The notes: generated by a model not told the origin, from the sequence alone. Counted from the stretch's first letter, positions 54,684 through 63,502 are shown. The stretch: 64,000 bases of DNA from Roseiarcus sp963820795 (GCA_963820795.1 CAWGBJ010000017.1:171126-235125); one strand, 5' to 3'. Translations and numbers: made by a program.

Positions 54684-55778
54684 ATGACGCCGTCAAACCC
54701 GAAAGTCTATATTTATGGCCGGCTGCCGGGCCTGACCTTGCGTCGCCTCGGCCAGATGGCGGCGGCCGCGGGACTGAAGCTGACCCGCCGCGCCTTCGCC
54801 GCCGACGCCATCGTGCTGGCGCACAGCACCGCGGGCTTCGCCGTTTCGGACGCAGGCGACCTTCGGCCCGGCTTTCGACGCAAGGCGGACGCCACCCTCA
54901 TGTCGGAGAGCGCCTTCCGGGCGAAGGTGGGGCTCGAGGTCGCGCCGCGGACGCGCGAATCGCATTATTCGGAGGATCAGATTGCGCGGCACGCCAGACT
55001 GAACGTAGCGCAAGTGCGGACCCTCTCGCACTACGACGTCATAAGCCCCGTCAACGGCCGTTTTCCCTATGGCGACCTGGTGGCGGCTCGCGCGGTCGGC
55101 CGGCTGTTCGCCGCCGGCGCGAAGTTCCCCAAAATTCTCGTGGCGGCGCTGGCTCTCAGGCAGCAGGGCGCGAGTCTCGCCGGCGTCAGGCTCGCCGAAG
55201 CGCCGTGGGGGGAGCTCTTGCAGGCGTTCGGAGGGGCGTTGGCGCAGATCGACGGGCAGCTTCTCCTCCCGCTCGAGGGCCAGGATATCGATGCCGACGA
55301 AGCGTTCGCCCGGGCGGAAGCAAGCGAGCAGAACGGAGACCTGAACGCGGCCAGGCGATGGTACGAGCTTGCGGCTCGCCTCGATGCTGGCGATGCGGTC
55401 ATTCCGTTCAACCTCGGCAATGTCCTGGACGAGCTCGGTCGGCCGCGCGAGGCGGAAATGGCCTACCGGCAGGCGGTCGGGCGCAATCCCGACCTCGCCG
55501 ACGCCTGGTTCAACCTCGGGGTGCTGCAGGAAAAGATGGGGCGGGAAGGTGAAGCGCTTTCGAGCTACGAGAGGGCGTTCGCGGCGGAGCCGGCCTATGC
55601 CGACGCGCTGCACAACGCCGCGGTGCTCATGATGCGCCAGGGCCGCTTCGCCGCGGCTCTACCGTTGCTCGAGCAGATTCTTTCGGCGTCGCCGGCCAGC
55701 GCGCCCGAGGCGAAGCGGCTCGCGCATCTCTGCCGCTTGGAGCTGAAGCGCGAGGCGGAGCGGCGCCCTGACGCATAA
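54684..55778 (+). CDS. BRCT-like, MerR-like HTH and TPR protein divergent from ku
   Basis: 364 residues with an unusual domain order. Residues about 6-85 read like a BRCT domain (KVYIYGRLPGLTLRRLGQMA, ADAIVLAHSTAG, LMSESAFRAKVGL). About 92-150 resemble a MerR-type winged helix (YSEDQIARHARLNVAQVRTL, YGDLVAARAVGRLFAAGAKF). The C-terminal half holds at least three TPR repeats (VIPFNLGNVLDELGRPREAE, ADAWFNLGVLQEKMGREGEA). The location beside ku suggests a role in end joining or its regulation. The domain calls are by eye. Confidence 0.75.
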   Translation: MTPSNPKVYIYGRLPGLTLRRLGQMAAAAGLKLTRRAFAADAIVLAHSTAGFAVSDAGDLRPGFRRKADATLMSESAFRAKVGLEVAPRTRESHYSEDQIARHARLNVAQVRTLSHYDVISPVNGRFPYGDLVAARAVGRLFAAGAKFPKILVAALALRQQGASLAGVRLAEAPWGELLQAFGGALAQIDGQLLLPLEGQDIDADEAFARAEASEQNGDLNAARRWYELAARLDAGDAVIPFNLGNVLDELGRPREAEMAYRQAVGRNPDLADAWFNLGVLQEKMGREGEALSSYERAFAAEPAYADALHNAAVLMMRQGRFAAALPLLEQILSASPASAPEAKRLAHLCRLELKREAERRPDA

Positions 55779-56230
55779 GCCAAAGACGGGGAAACGCGCC
55801 CTTCTGCCGTTTGGCTGGAGAAAGGCCCGCCCCCGGCTTGACCCAGCCGGGTTCACACCAGTCTTGGTCGAGTTGCGCGCGGCCGGCGAGTCCTCCGTTC
55901 TCCGCGAAGTGGGGAGCAACTGTGAAGTTTGGCGCCGAGCAGAGATTCTTGGGCGAGCCAACGGATCAAGCCGGACCCGTTCGCCACAGAGAGGCGAAGA
56001 CACCGCTTGACAGCATAGGCAAAAATCGGCGAGGCAGGAGCTCTCTCGCCAAACCGTAGTTACGTTCGTAAAATCAAGGAGATATGACGTTATCCTCACG
56101 CAAAACGTACGGCGGGATCGGCGCCCGGCGGCTTCGTTTAGATATTCTTGACGGTCGCGCTCTCCAGCGGACCCATGAAGTCGGTTTTCCGCTTTGCGCT
56201 CCCCTCCCGGTCCCCTCCTGTTCATCGGCC
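55779..56230. other. Intergenic region left of the IS110 element
   Basis: Apart from the hairpin at 55832-55851, no gene or known element was seen in these 450 bases. Short open frames here look like chance. Confidence 0.45.
55832..55851 (+). terminator. Hairpin after the BRCT/TPR gene
   Basis: CCCGGCT and AGCCGGG form a 7-base perfect stem with a 6-base loop, 54 bases after the stop. Confidence 0.45.
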
Positions 56231-56301
56231 TAACAGATCCTATGCGGGTGGACGGCGGCCGGACTTGGTAGGCTGAGCTTCCACCAGCAAGGAGGCAACC
56301 G

Positions 56302-57480
56302 ATGAATTTTGTCACCTCCGCGACCGTCGTCGCGACCACCGCCCGGGCGCATGATATCACTTTGTTCGCCTCGCTCGAATTGAGCAAATCGAAATGGGTT
56401 GTGACGATCAACAGTCCGGGCAGCGAGAAGTTTTCCAGGCATGGGGTTGAGGGTGGAGACGGCTCCGGCCTGCTCGACCTTCTTTCGCGGTCGAGGGCGA
56501 AGGCCGAGCAGGGCTATGGCGTTGGGGTCAAGACGGTGGTCATTCAGGAAGCGGGATTGGACGGGTTTTGGATTCATCGCTTGCTGCTCGCCGAGGGGAT
56601 CGAGAGCCACGTCGTCGATGCGGCTTCGATCGCCGTCGCCCGGCGGCATCGGCGGGCCAAGACCAATTCGATCGACGGCGAGACGCTGTTGCGGACGCTG
56701 ATGGCGTGGGCTCGCGGCGAGCGGCGGGTCTGTTCCATGGTTCGCGCGCCCAGCCCGGAAGACGAGGATCGCCGGCGGCTGACGCGCGAGCGCGGCACGC
56801 TGCTCAAGGAACGCATTCAGCACACCAATCGGGTCAAGGGCCTGCTCAGCGGCCAGGGCATCCGGGATTACAATCCGCTTCGGCGCGATCGTTTTGAACG
56901 GCTGGAGGCGCTGCGAACCGGCGACGGTCGTGAGCTGCCGCCGATGTTGAAGGCGGAGATCCGCCGGGAGCTCGATCGGATGGCGCTGGCGACGAGGCAA
57001 CTGGCTGCGGTCGAACGGGCCCGCGACGCGCTCATCCGCACGCAAGCCGAGGAGCCGAACTCCCCGGAGCCGAACAACCCAGGCACCCTGCTCCTCAAGC
57101 TCAAGGGCATCGGCCCTGAGTTCGCTTCGCTCCTCTGGCTGGAATCGTTGTTTCGCAGCTTCGGCAACCGACGCCAGGTGGCGGCGTACAGCGGCTTGGC
57201 GCCCAGCCCCTGGCAGAGCGGCAGTATCGAACGGGATCAGGGCATCTCGAAATCGGGCAACCGCCGCCTGCGCAAGACGATGATCGAGCTGGCCTGGTTC
57301 TGGCTGCGGCATCAGCCGAACTCGGCGTTGAGCCGCTGGTTTCAGGCGCGGGTCGGCGCCGCCAAGGGACGGATCCGCCGGATCGCCATCGTCGCGCTGG
57401 CCCGCAAACTGCTCGTCGCCTTGTGGCGCTTTGTCACCCAAGGCGTCGTTCCCGAAGGCGCCGTGTTCAAGGCGGCCTGA
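56302..57480 (+). CDS. IS110 family transposase
   Basis: 392 residues with GGAGG eight bases before the ATG. The N-terminal RuvC-like DEDD domain and the C-terminal Transposase_20 domain (LLKLKGIGPEFASLLWLESL, then AAYSGLAPSPWQSG with the Ser used in strand transfer) are full length. Two features differ from the usual: ELSK replaces the first Asp motif (normal for this branch as I recall), and KTNSID stands where KTDxxD is expected, so an Asp of the catalytic set reads Asn. Activity is therefore uncertain. Confidence 0.9.
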   Translation: MNFVTSATVVATTARAHDITLFASLELSKSKWVVTINSPGSEKFSRHGVEGGDGSGLLDLLSRSRAKAEQGYGVGVKTVVIQEAGLDGFWIHRLLLAEGIESHVVDAASIAVARRHRRAKTNSIDGETLLRTLMAWARGERRVCSMVRAPSPEDEDRRRLTRERGTLLKERIQHTNRVKGLLSGQGIRDYNPLRRDRFERLEALRTGDGRELPPMLKAEIRRELDRMALATRQLAAVERARDALIRTQAEEPNSPEPNNPGTLLLKLKGIGPEFASLLWLESLFRSFGNRRQVAAYSGLAPSPWQSGSIERDQGISKSGNRRLRKTMIELAWFWLRHQPNSALSRWFQARVGAAKGRIRRIAIVALARKLLVALWRFVTQGVVPEGAVFKAA

Positions 57481-57622
57481 CCGATGGCTCTATCACTCCA
57501 ACACTCCAACACTCCAACGACGGCTTAGCGACTTGACCCCCTTCCAGCGAAGCTGAACGCGACGGCTTCGCCGGATCCGGGCGGGCGGTGACCGGAGCTC
57601 CCCCTGGCTGAAACACGCCGCC
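57481..57622 (+). ncRNA. Candidate guide (bridge/seek) RNA region of the IS110 element
   Basis: IS110/IS1111 elements encode a structured guide RNA in a non-coding end. This stretch holds the CACTCCAA repeats and an inverted repeat GCGAAGC/GCTTCGC (57547-57553 and 57565-57571) with an 11-base loop. The assignment rests on position and the hairpin; guide loops were not matched to the flanks. Confidence 0.4.
57494..57517. repeat. Triple CACTCCAA tandem repeat
   Basis: Three perfect head-to-tail copies of CACTCCAA lie 14 bases after the transposase stop, inside the 3' non-coding end of the element. Confidence 0.75.
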
Positions 57623-57765
57623 TAACAGGATGGTCCCGCCAACCCGAGCCCGACGCCCTCGAGCATGAGGGATTATGGTCCGAGCCCGACAAGCTCGACC
57701 GGATGTGAGGTGATGCGGCCGTCGCGGCTGCATGCGAAAGACGGGCTCACGCTTCGGATCCAAAG

Positions 57766-57813
57766 GCAAAGGAGACGCAAGGCCAAAATGCAAAGGAGAC
57801 GCAATGCCAAAAT
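57766..57813. repeat. Two tandem 24-base repeats
   Basis: Units 57766-57789 and 57790-57813 are identical except for one base (AAGGCC against AATGCC). Each begins GCAAAGGAGACGCAA. Confidence 0.8.
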
Positions 57814-57847
57814 GAATGAGTGCGGCAGAGGCCACAGAGGCAGCCAA

Positions 57848-57867
57848 GAGCGCGCAACGGCGCGCTC
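57848..57867. repeat. Perfect inverted repeat
   Basis: GAGCGCGC and GCGCGCTC with a 4-base loop. It could be a terminator-like hairpin, with no U-tract. Confidence 0.55.
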
Positions 57868-58101
57868 GCTCCTGACAGTGTAGCCGGCCGCCGGCGCGTC
57901 AAGGTCGCTTCGCTCCCTGCTCCGCTGCGCTTCGCCCCGCTTCGCGGTGACACGCCAGCGGCCGGCCCAAACGAATGAGCTTGACCGGAAACACCCCATG
58001 TGAGGGGACGGCGCTAGAGTCAGCGCCACAAGCTGGGCTGCCGTCGCCGCAAAGCCTTCGGCTCGATCGGTCTCGGCGCCCTTCAATGCGTGGAGGCGCG
58101 A

Positions 58102-59136
58102 ATGTCCCACCACTTCGACACCCCGACCGCCCAGGAAGATCCCCAAATCAACGTCTGCGACTTCTACCTTTTCCCCGGGCGCCCGGGATCGACCGTCATG
58201 GCGATGACAGTAAATCCGGATGCGGGTCAATCCGCTCCGGATACGTTCCGCGACGAAGGCCTGTACGCTTTCCGCTTCGATCTCGATGGCGACGCCCGCG
58301 AAGACCTGTCCTTCAAGGTGCGGTTCGGCGCCGTCCTTCACTCCGATGGTCAGGACCATGCTCACGTGCAAAGCTTCGAAGTCCGGCGCGCCTCCGGTCC
58401 GGCCGCTGCGAGCGGCGCGGACGGAGACCTGATCGCCGCCGGGGATACCGGGTGCGTGGTCGAGACGGACTCCGGCGTGAAGGTGTTCGCCGGACTGGCT
58501 CCGGATCTGTTCGCGGGCGACGCCATGGCCCTGCACGAATTCCAGACCGCATTTTTCGAGCACGACAGGTTCGATCCGGGCGCGTTCCAAAACCGGAAGA
58601 ACTTCTTTGCCGGCCGGAACGTCACGGCGCTCGTGCTCGAGGCGCCGACGCCGCTCATCGGACAAGGTCTCGTGCGTGGCTGGGCGACGGCGTCGCTTCA
58701 CGGTCATGCGCCGGAGACCCAGGTCTGCCGATGGGGGCTGCCGCTGATCACCCACGTCTTCATGCCGGATCTTGGCATGCGAGAGGATTTCAACCGCAGC
58801 GCCCCAGTCGAGGACATTCCGCGTTTTTCGGCTCAGATCGCCAACGTCGCCGCCAAGGCGACCCGCCTAGCCGGATCTGCGGCGGACCCCGCCGACTACG
58901 GGCACAAGCTGATCGAGCGGCTTTGCCCGGTCGTGCTGCCCTACGAACTCGACACAGCGGCGAAATTCGGCGCCGACAGGTTCAACGGCCGGGCCTTGGC
59001 GGACGACGTTTTTCAGGCGATGCTGACCCTGGCGACAAACACCCCGTGGGTCGACGCGGTCGAGCCGGACAGAACCCGGATGCGGGACGAGTTCCCCTAT
59101 TTCGGCGAGGCCTTTGCTCGCACCGCGGCCCGCTGA
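58102..59136 (+). CDS. DUF4331 family protein
   Basis: 344 residues from ATG 58102 with GTGGAGG upstream. SHHFDTPTAQEDPQINVCDF and the FYLFPGRPGSTVMAMTVNP segment, followed by VFAGLAPDLFAGD, are typical of DUF4331 proteins. No signal peptide is seen. Function is unknown. ATG 58090 is an alternative start four codons upstream. Confidence 0.85.
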   Translation: MSHHFDTPTAQEDPQINVCDFYLFPGRPGSTVMAMTVNPDAGQSAPDTFRDEGLYAFRFDLDGDAREDLSFKVRFGAVLHSDGQDHAHVQSFEVRRASGPAAASGADGDLIAAGDTGCVVETDSGVKVFAGLAPDLFAGDAMALHEFQTAFFEHDRFDPGAFQNRKNFFAGRNVTALVLEAPTPLIGQGLVRGWATASLHGHAPETQVCRWGLPLITHVFMPDLGMREDFNRSAPVEDIPRFSAQIANVAAKATRLAGSAADPADYGHKLIERLCPVVLPYELDTAAKFGADRFNGRALADDVFQAMLTLATNTPWVDAVEPDRTRMRDEFPYFGEAFARTAAR

Positions 59137-59228
59137 GCAAATTCTCCGCGAGGCCTTTTCGCCGGCGCTGACACGACTACCTTAGGACAGGACCGCGAAG
59201 ACAATCCCTTCAGGCGGAGCTCCCCAAA

Positions 59229-60485
59229 ATGAACACGCATGAGCGCAACGTCCCCTCGTGGATCGACCCCGTGAAGCTCGATCGGCTTGCCGAAACCGCG
59301 ATCAAGGTTGGATTGCGGCTTGAGCCGGGCCAAGATCTCTTCCTTACCGCGCCGGTCGCCGCTCTGCCTTTGGCGCGGCGGATCGCCGAGGAGGCCTACA
59401 AGGCCGGCGCAGGTCTCGTGACGCCGATCTTCTCCGACGAGGAGATGACGCTGTCGCGCTTCCACTTCGCGCCGGACGAGAGCTTCGACCGCGCGCCCGG
59501 CTGGCTCTATGACGGCGTCGGCAAGGCGTTCGGCGCCAACACCGCGCGGCTCGCCATCGTTGGCGAAGATCCCATGCTGCTCGCGCATGAAGATCCCGCC
59601 AAGGTCGCGCGCGCCAACAAGGCGAACTCGATCGCCTATCAGCCGGCGCTGGAGAAGATCGCCGGCTTCGACATCAACTGGAACATCGTCGCCTATCCGA
59701 CGGCGTCCTGGGCGAAGCGGGTCTTTTTCGGGGAAGAGGACGACGTCGCCGTCGGCAGGCTGGCGGAAGCGATTTTCGCCGCCTCCCGGGTCGACAACGA
59801 CGACCCGCTCGCAGCCTGGACGGCGCACAATTCGGCGCTCAGCCGCCGCACGGAATGGCTGAACACCAGGAAGTTTCGCGCGCTGCACTATTCCGGCCCG
59901 GGCACGGACCTGACCATAGGGCTCGCCGACGGCCACGACTGGCAGGGCGGCGCCGCGACGGCGAAGAACGGCATCATCTGCAATCCGAACATTCCGACCG
60001 AAGAAGTGTTCACGACGCCGCACGCGCGCCGGGTCGAAGGGCGCGTCGTCAGCACCAAGCCGCTCTCCTACCAGGGCTCGCTGATCGACGGCATCGCGGT
60101 CAGGTTCGAGGCGGGACGCATCGTCGAGGCGAAGGCGGCGCGCGGCGAAGCGGTGCTGAAAAAAGTGCTCGACGCCGATGAAGGCGCGCGCCGGCTCGGC
60201 GAGGTGGCGCTGGTGCCGAACTCCTCGCCGATCGCTCAAAGCGGCCTCTTGTTCTTCAACACGCTCTTCGACGAAAACGCCGCCTGCCACATCGCCATCG
60301 GACAATGCTATGCGAAATGCTTCGTCGACGGCGACAAGCTCAGTCCGGAGGAGATCGCCGCCAGGGGCGGCAACAAGAGCATGATCCATATCGACTGGAT
60401 GATCGGCTCGGACCGGATCGACATCGACGGCCTCGACGCCGACGGCGGCCGCACGCCGGTCTTCCGCAAGGGCGAGTGGGCTTGA
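59229..60485 (+). CDS. M29 family aminopeptidase
   Basis: 418 residues, the length of the M29 (AmpS/AmpT) family. The metal ligands are recognisable in NPNIPTEEVFTTP (Glu), ENAACHIAIGQCY (His) and MIHIDWMIG (His and Asp). It removes N-terminal residues using two cobalt or zinc ions. It stands alone downstream of DUF4331. Confidence 0.9.
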   Translation: MNTHERNVPSWIDPVKLDRLAETAIKVGLRLEPGQDLFLTAPVAALPLARRIAEEAYKAGAGLVTPIFSDEEMTLSRFHFAPDESFDRAPGWLYDGVGKAFGANTARLAIVGEDPMLLAHEDPAKVARANKANSIAYQPALEKIAGFDINWNIVAYPTASWAKRVFFGEEDDVAVGRLAEAIFAASRVDNDDPLAAWTAHNSALSRRTEWLNTRKFRALHYSGPGTDLTIGLADGHDWQGGAATAKNGIICNPNIPTEEVFTTPHARRVEGRVVSTKPLSYQGSLIDGIAVRFEAGRIVEAKAARGEAVLKKVLDADEGARRLGEVALVPNSSPIAQSGLLFFNTLFDENAACHIAIGQCYAKCFVDGDKLSPEEIAARGGNKSMIHIDWMIGSDRIDIDGLDADGGRTPVFRKGEWA

Positions 60486-60996
60486 ACGGCGTAGCTTCTC
60501 CGTTGCACGCGCCGTCGATCCGCGAAGGATCGGCCTGCCTCCATAGGCTGACAATATTTGGGGCAACAATCTCTTGCAGAAAACCAGAATGTTATCTACA
60601 ATGCCGTCACGCGACAAAGCGCATCCGCCGCCGACCTCGTTCTGCGCGCTGCCTAGCGGGGACGAGGCCCGCGGGTGACCAACCAAATTGCGCCGTACGG
60701 CTTGGGAGCTCCATTTTCAGTTTTCCATTACATCCGCCCGTAAGCCTTTGATAAATCCGGATTCCGGGTAAGGAATTGCAATTTTTGGCAGAAATTTGCA
60801 GCCCATTGGCAGAGTTCGGAAGGTCGATGGAAGCGTTCGGAAGGGCTAACGCCCCCTCGAAAAGCTCGGGGCACGCTCTTCGGCGCGCGCCGCATTGCGC
60901 CGCGGCTCAGAACGAGGTCCGTGGGTGACCGCTGGCCTGAACTCCTTTTCCGTGCCTCGATCGTCCTGTCTACATCAAGACAGTGGAGCGGAAACG
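60486..60996. other. Intergenic region with phased GCAG/GAAG repeats
   Basis: No gene was seen in these 510 bases. It holds the phased repeat run described separately and short AT-rich patches; the SDR promoter is probably near 60960. Confidence 0.5.
60785..60844. repeat. Helically phased GCAG/GAAG repeats
   Basis: GCAG begins at 60788, 60798 and 60809, then GAAG at 60819, 60830 and 60840, each 10 or 11 bases apart. Confidence 0.5.
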
Positions 60997-61755
60997 ATGA
61001 GCCTCAAAGACAAGATTGTCGTCGTCACCGGCGGGAGCCGTGGCCTTGGCCTGGGACTGGTCGAGGCCCTGGTCGCTGCGGGCGCCAGGGTGACGGTTGT
61101 CGCCCGCGGCGCTGACGCGCTCGAGTCCGTCCGCGCCCGGCTGGGCGTCGCCACGATCTCCGCCGATGTAACGGAAGAGACTGCCGCTCGGCGCATCCTT
61201 GCCGAGGTCCGCCCGGACATCCTGGCGCTGAACGCCGGCGCGACCCCCCGGATGGGGCGCCTCGATCAGTTGAGCTGGGCGGATTTCACCGCGATCTGGG
61301 AGACCGACGTGAAGGCTGGACTCTACTGGATGCAGGCCGCCCTCAACCTGCCGCTCAAGCCGGGCGCCCGTGTTCTCGTCGGCTCGAGCGGCGCGGCCGA
61401 AAACGGATCGCCGCTTTCCGGCGGTTACGCCGGCGCCAAGCGCATGCTCTGGTTGATGGCCAAATACGCCAATGGGATCGCCAGGCAGAAGGGACTGGGC
61501 ATCCGCTTCCAGGCGATCGTGCCTCAGCAGATTATCGGCGACACCGGGGTCGGCGACGAGGCGTCCAAAGTCTACGCCCGGGCGGCGGGCATCGACCGCG
61601 AGGCGTTCCTGGCCCGGTTTGGCGCGCCGATGCCGCCGCGCAGGTTTGGCGACTTCTTGGTCGCGGTGCTCGACGATCCGCAGTACGCCGCGGGCCTCGC
61701 CTTTGGCCTGAAGGGCGATACGGGGATCTTGGTCCTCGAGGAAGAGGCGGCTTGA
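60997..61755 (+). CDS. SDR family NAD(P)-dependent oxidoreductase
   Basis: 252 residues from ATG 60997 with TGGAGCGG upstream. The Rossmann glycine motif TGGSRGLGLGL, NAGATPR and the catalytic Tyr/Lys in GGYAGAKRM are present. The substrate is unknown. Its stop overlaps the start of the sigma-factor gene (TTGA), so the two are translationally coupled. Confidence 0.9.
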   Translation: MSLKDKIVVVTGGSRGLGLGLVEALVAAGARVTVVARGADALESVRARLGVATISADVTEETAARRILAEVRPDILALNAGATPRMGRLDQLSWADFTAIWETDVKAGLYWMQAALNLPLKPGARVLVGSSGAAENGSPLSGGYAGAKRMLWLMAKYANGIARQKGLGIRFQAIVPQQIIGDTGVGDEASKVYARAAGIDREAFLARFGAPMPPRRFGDFLVAVLDDPQYAAGLAFGLKGDTGILVLEEEAA

Positions 61756-62669
61756 GCGGAGGCCAATCCTCGCTGCCGACCGCGCGCCGCGCCGAGCTCG
61801 TGGCGCTCGCCGGCAAGCTGAGGCCTGAGCTTCACCGCTACTGCGCCCGCCTTATCGGCTCGGTGATCGAGGGCGAGGATGTGGTGCAGGATGCGTTTGC
61901 CCGAGCCTTCGTCGCCGTGGACGAGCTGCACGAGGCGGCATCGCTCCGCGCCTGGCTGTTCCGGGTCGCCCACAACCGCGCGCTGGACCTCATGCGCAGC
62001 CGCGCCATCCGCGCGGCCGAGCCCATCGAGGCGGCCTACGAGATCGCTGACCCGGAGAGCCCAGACCCTGTGGAGGCGCTGATGCGTCGCGAGGCGCTCG
62101 AAACCGCGGTGTCGCGGTTTGTGGAGCTTCCGACGATGCAGCGCAGCGTGGTGGTCCTCAAGGACGTGCTCGACCAGTCGCTGGAAGAAATCGCCGCCAT
62201 GCTCGACCTCTCGGTCAACGCGGTGAAAGCCCACCTCGCCCGCGGGCGGGCCCGGCTCAAGGCCATCAACGCTGAGGCGCCGGCTGAGGCCGTACCCCGC
62301 CCGCCGTCGCCCGCCGTGGTCCGCTATGTCGCGCTGTTCAACCGACGCGATTGGGACGGGCTCCGCGCGATGCTGGCCGACGACGTGCGGCTGATCCAGT
62401 CGATGCACCCGCCGCGCGCCGGCGCCGCCGAGGTCGGCATGTTCTTCAGCATCTATGCCCGCAGCCCCCCGGCCCGGCTCGCTCCTGCCTGGCTCGAGGG
62501 CCGCGAGGTGATCGCGGTCTGGGAAGATCCTCAGGCGGCGAAGCCCAGTTACATGATGTGGCTGGAGTGGACGGATGGTCGGATCAGCTCATCCGCGACT
62601 ACTGTCATGTCCGCTATGTTGTCGACGACGCGGAACTGGTCCTGGCGGCGTCCGGATAAACGCGCTTGA
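61752..62669 (+). CDS. ECF sigma factor with C-terminal SnoaL-like domain (3' end frameshifted)
   Basis: About 300 residues from TTG 61752. Region 2 (VIEGEDVVQDAFARAFVAVD, LFRVAHNRALDLMRSRA) and region 4 (LDQSLEEIAAMLDLSVNAVK) identify an extracytoplasmic-function sigma factor. A SnoaL-like domain follows (YVALFNRRDWDGLRAMLADD), as in ECF groups controlled by an attached domain rather than an anti-sigma factor. Near 62592 a base seems missing: the expected end LIRDYCHVRYVVDDAELVLA continues in another frame to a stop at 62659. The coupled SDR is a likely target-pathway enzyme. Confidence 0.85.
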   Translation: MSGGQSSLPTARRAELVALAGKLRPELHRYCARLIGSVIEGEDVVQDAFARAFVAVDELHEAASLRAWLFRVAHNRALDLMRSRAIRAAEPIEAAYEIADPESPDPVEALMRREALETAVSRFVELPTMQRSVVVLKDVLDQSLEEIAAMLDLSVNAVKAHLARGRARLKAINAEAPAEAVPRPPSPAVVRYVALFNRRDWDGLRAMLADDVRLIQSMHPPRAGAAEVGMFFSIYARSPPARLAPAWLEGREVIAVWEDPQAAKPSYMMWLEWTDGRISSSATTVMSAMLSTTRNWSWRRPDKRA

Positions 62670-62719
62670 CGCGGGCGCGAACGGTTGATATCGTTGATAT
62701 CGGTCTCAGGGGCGCAGAC

Positions 62720-62956
62720 ATGCCTGATCTTTTGGTGCGCGGGGTCGACGAGGAGCTGGTTCGGGCGCTCAAGGAGCGGGCCGGCGCGCATGGCCGCAGC
62801 GCTGAGGCCGAGCACAGGGCCATTCTCGCCGCCGCCCTGACGCGCCCCAAACGGCGGAGCTTCGCCGAGGTTCTGGCGGCGATGCCGCCGGTTGGACTTG
62901 ATGCGGATTTCGAGAGGGTGGATGTCGGCGAAACCGCGCAAAATGTACTTGATTGA
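62720..62956 (+). CDS. FitA-like antitoxin (VapB type)
   Basis: 78 residues from ATG 62720. PDLLVRGVDEELVRALKERA followed by HGRSAEAEHRAILAAAL is the ribbon-helix-helix form of FitA/VapB antitoxins. The C-terminal part should wrap around the PIN toxin. The gene overlaps the toxin start. Confidence 0.85.
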   Translation: MPDLLVRGVDEELVRALKERAGAHGRSAEAEHRAILAAALTRPKRRSFAEVLAAMPPVGLDADFERVDVGETAQNVLD

Positions 62957-63372
62957 CACCAATGTCGTCAGCGAGGCGCGGAGGGGCGCGAGGGCGAACA
63001 GGGGCGTTGTCGCGTTCTTGAGAGAACTCGCTGCCTCCGGCGACCTCGCCTTTCTCGCCTCGATCACCATTGGTGAATTGCGGCGGGGCGTGGAAGCCAT
63101 TCGCAGGCGCGGCGACACCGATCAGGCCGGGCGCCTCGAAGCCTGGCTGGCGACAGTCGTCGATGAGTTTGGCGAGCGCATCGGCCTCGACGGGGATGCG
63201 GCGCAGGTCTGGGGCCGTCTATAGTTCCCCATCTGAACATGCGCTCGACAAGCAGATCGCGGCGATCGCTCTTATCAACGATCTGACGCTGGTGACCCGC
63301 AATGTCAGGGATTTCGAGGGTTTGGGCGTCAGATTAAAGAACCCTTTCGGTTCCGAGTGGTGTGGCCAATAA
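62922..63372 (+). pseudogene. PIN domain toxin (VapC/FitB type), frameshifted
   Basis: MYLIDTNVVSEARRG carries the first PIN Asp, ITIGELRRGVEAI the Glu, and HALDKQIAAIALINDLTLVT the later acidic site. The frame is broken near 63222: an extra T in CTATAGT would restore RLSSPSEHALDKQ. VapC proteins are ribonucleases held inactive by the antitoxin. If the shift is real the toxin is dead; ATG 62943 is an alternative start. Confidence 0.78.
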
Positions 63373-63502
63373 CCCTGACGCCGACACCTCCTCTCTTTGA
63401 GCTTGCCCAGCGCGATTTTGTCAGTCGCCATTGCGGCAAGCGTCCTATAGCTCTACCCCAACGGAAGCCTGGGCTTACCGTTTGGCTGTGGAGATTAGAG
63501 AT

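Larger units (their letters stand above)
56231..57622 (+). mobile_element. IS110-family insertion sequence
   Basis: The transposase gene is flanked by a 9-base direct repeat, GCCTAACAG, at 56228-56236 and 57620-57628, which would mark the recombination cores. The non-coding part is about 70 bases on the 5' side and about 140 on the 3' side, an arrangement closer to the IS1111 branch. Boundaries are inferred from that repeat only. Confidence 0.6.
57623..58101. other. Intergenic region right of the IS110 element
   Basis: No gene was found. It contains a 24-base tandem repeat (57766-57813) and an 8-base perfect inverted repeat (57848-57867). The DUF4331 promoter should be near the right edge. 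Confidence 0.5.

Noticed and set aside
57766..57813. A CRISPR-like repeat
   Set aside because: Only two units, directly adjacent with no spacer, and no cas genes.
59097..60686. A 529-codon minus-strand open frame opposite the M29 aminopeptidase
   Set aside because: Shadow of a gene with clear metal ligands on the plus strand.
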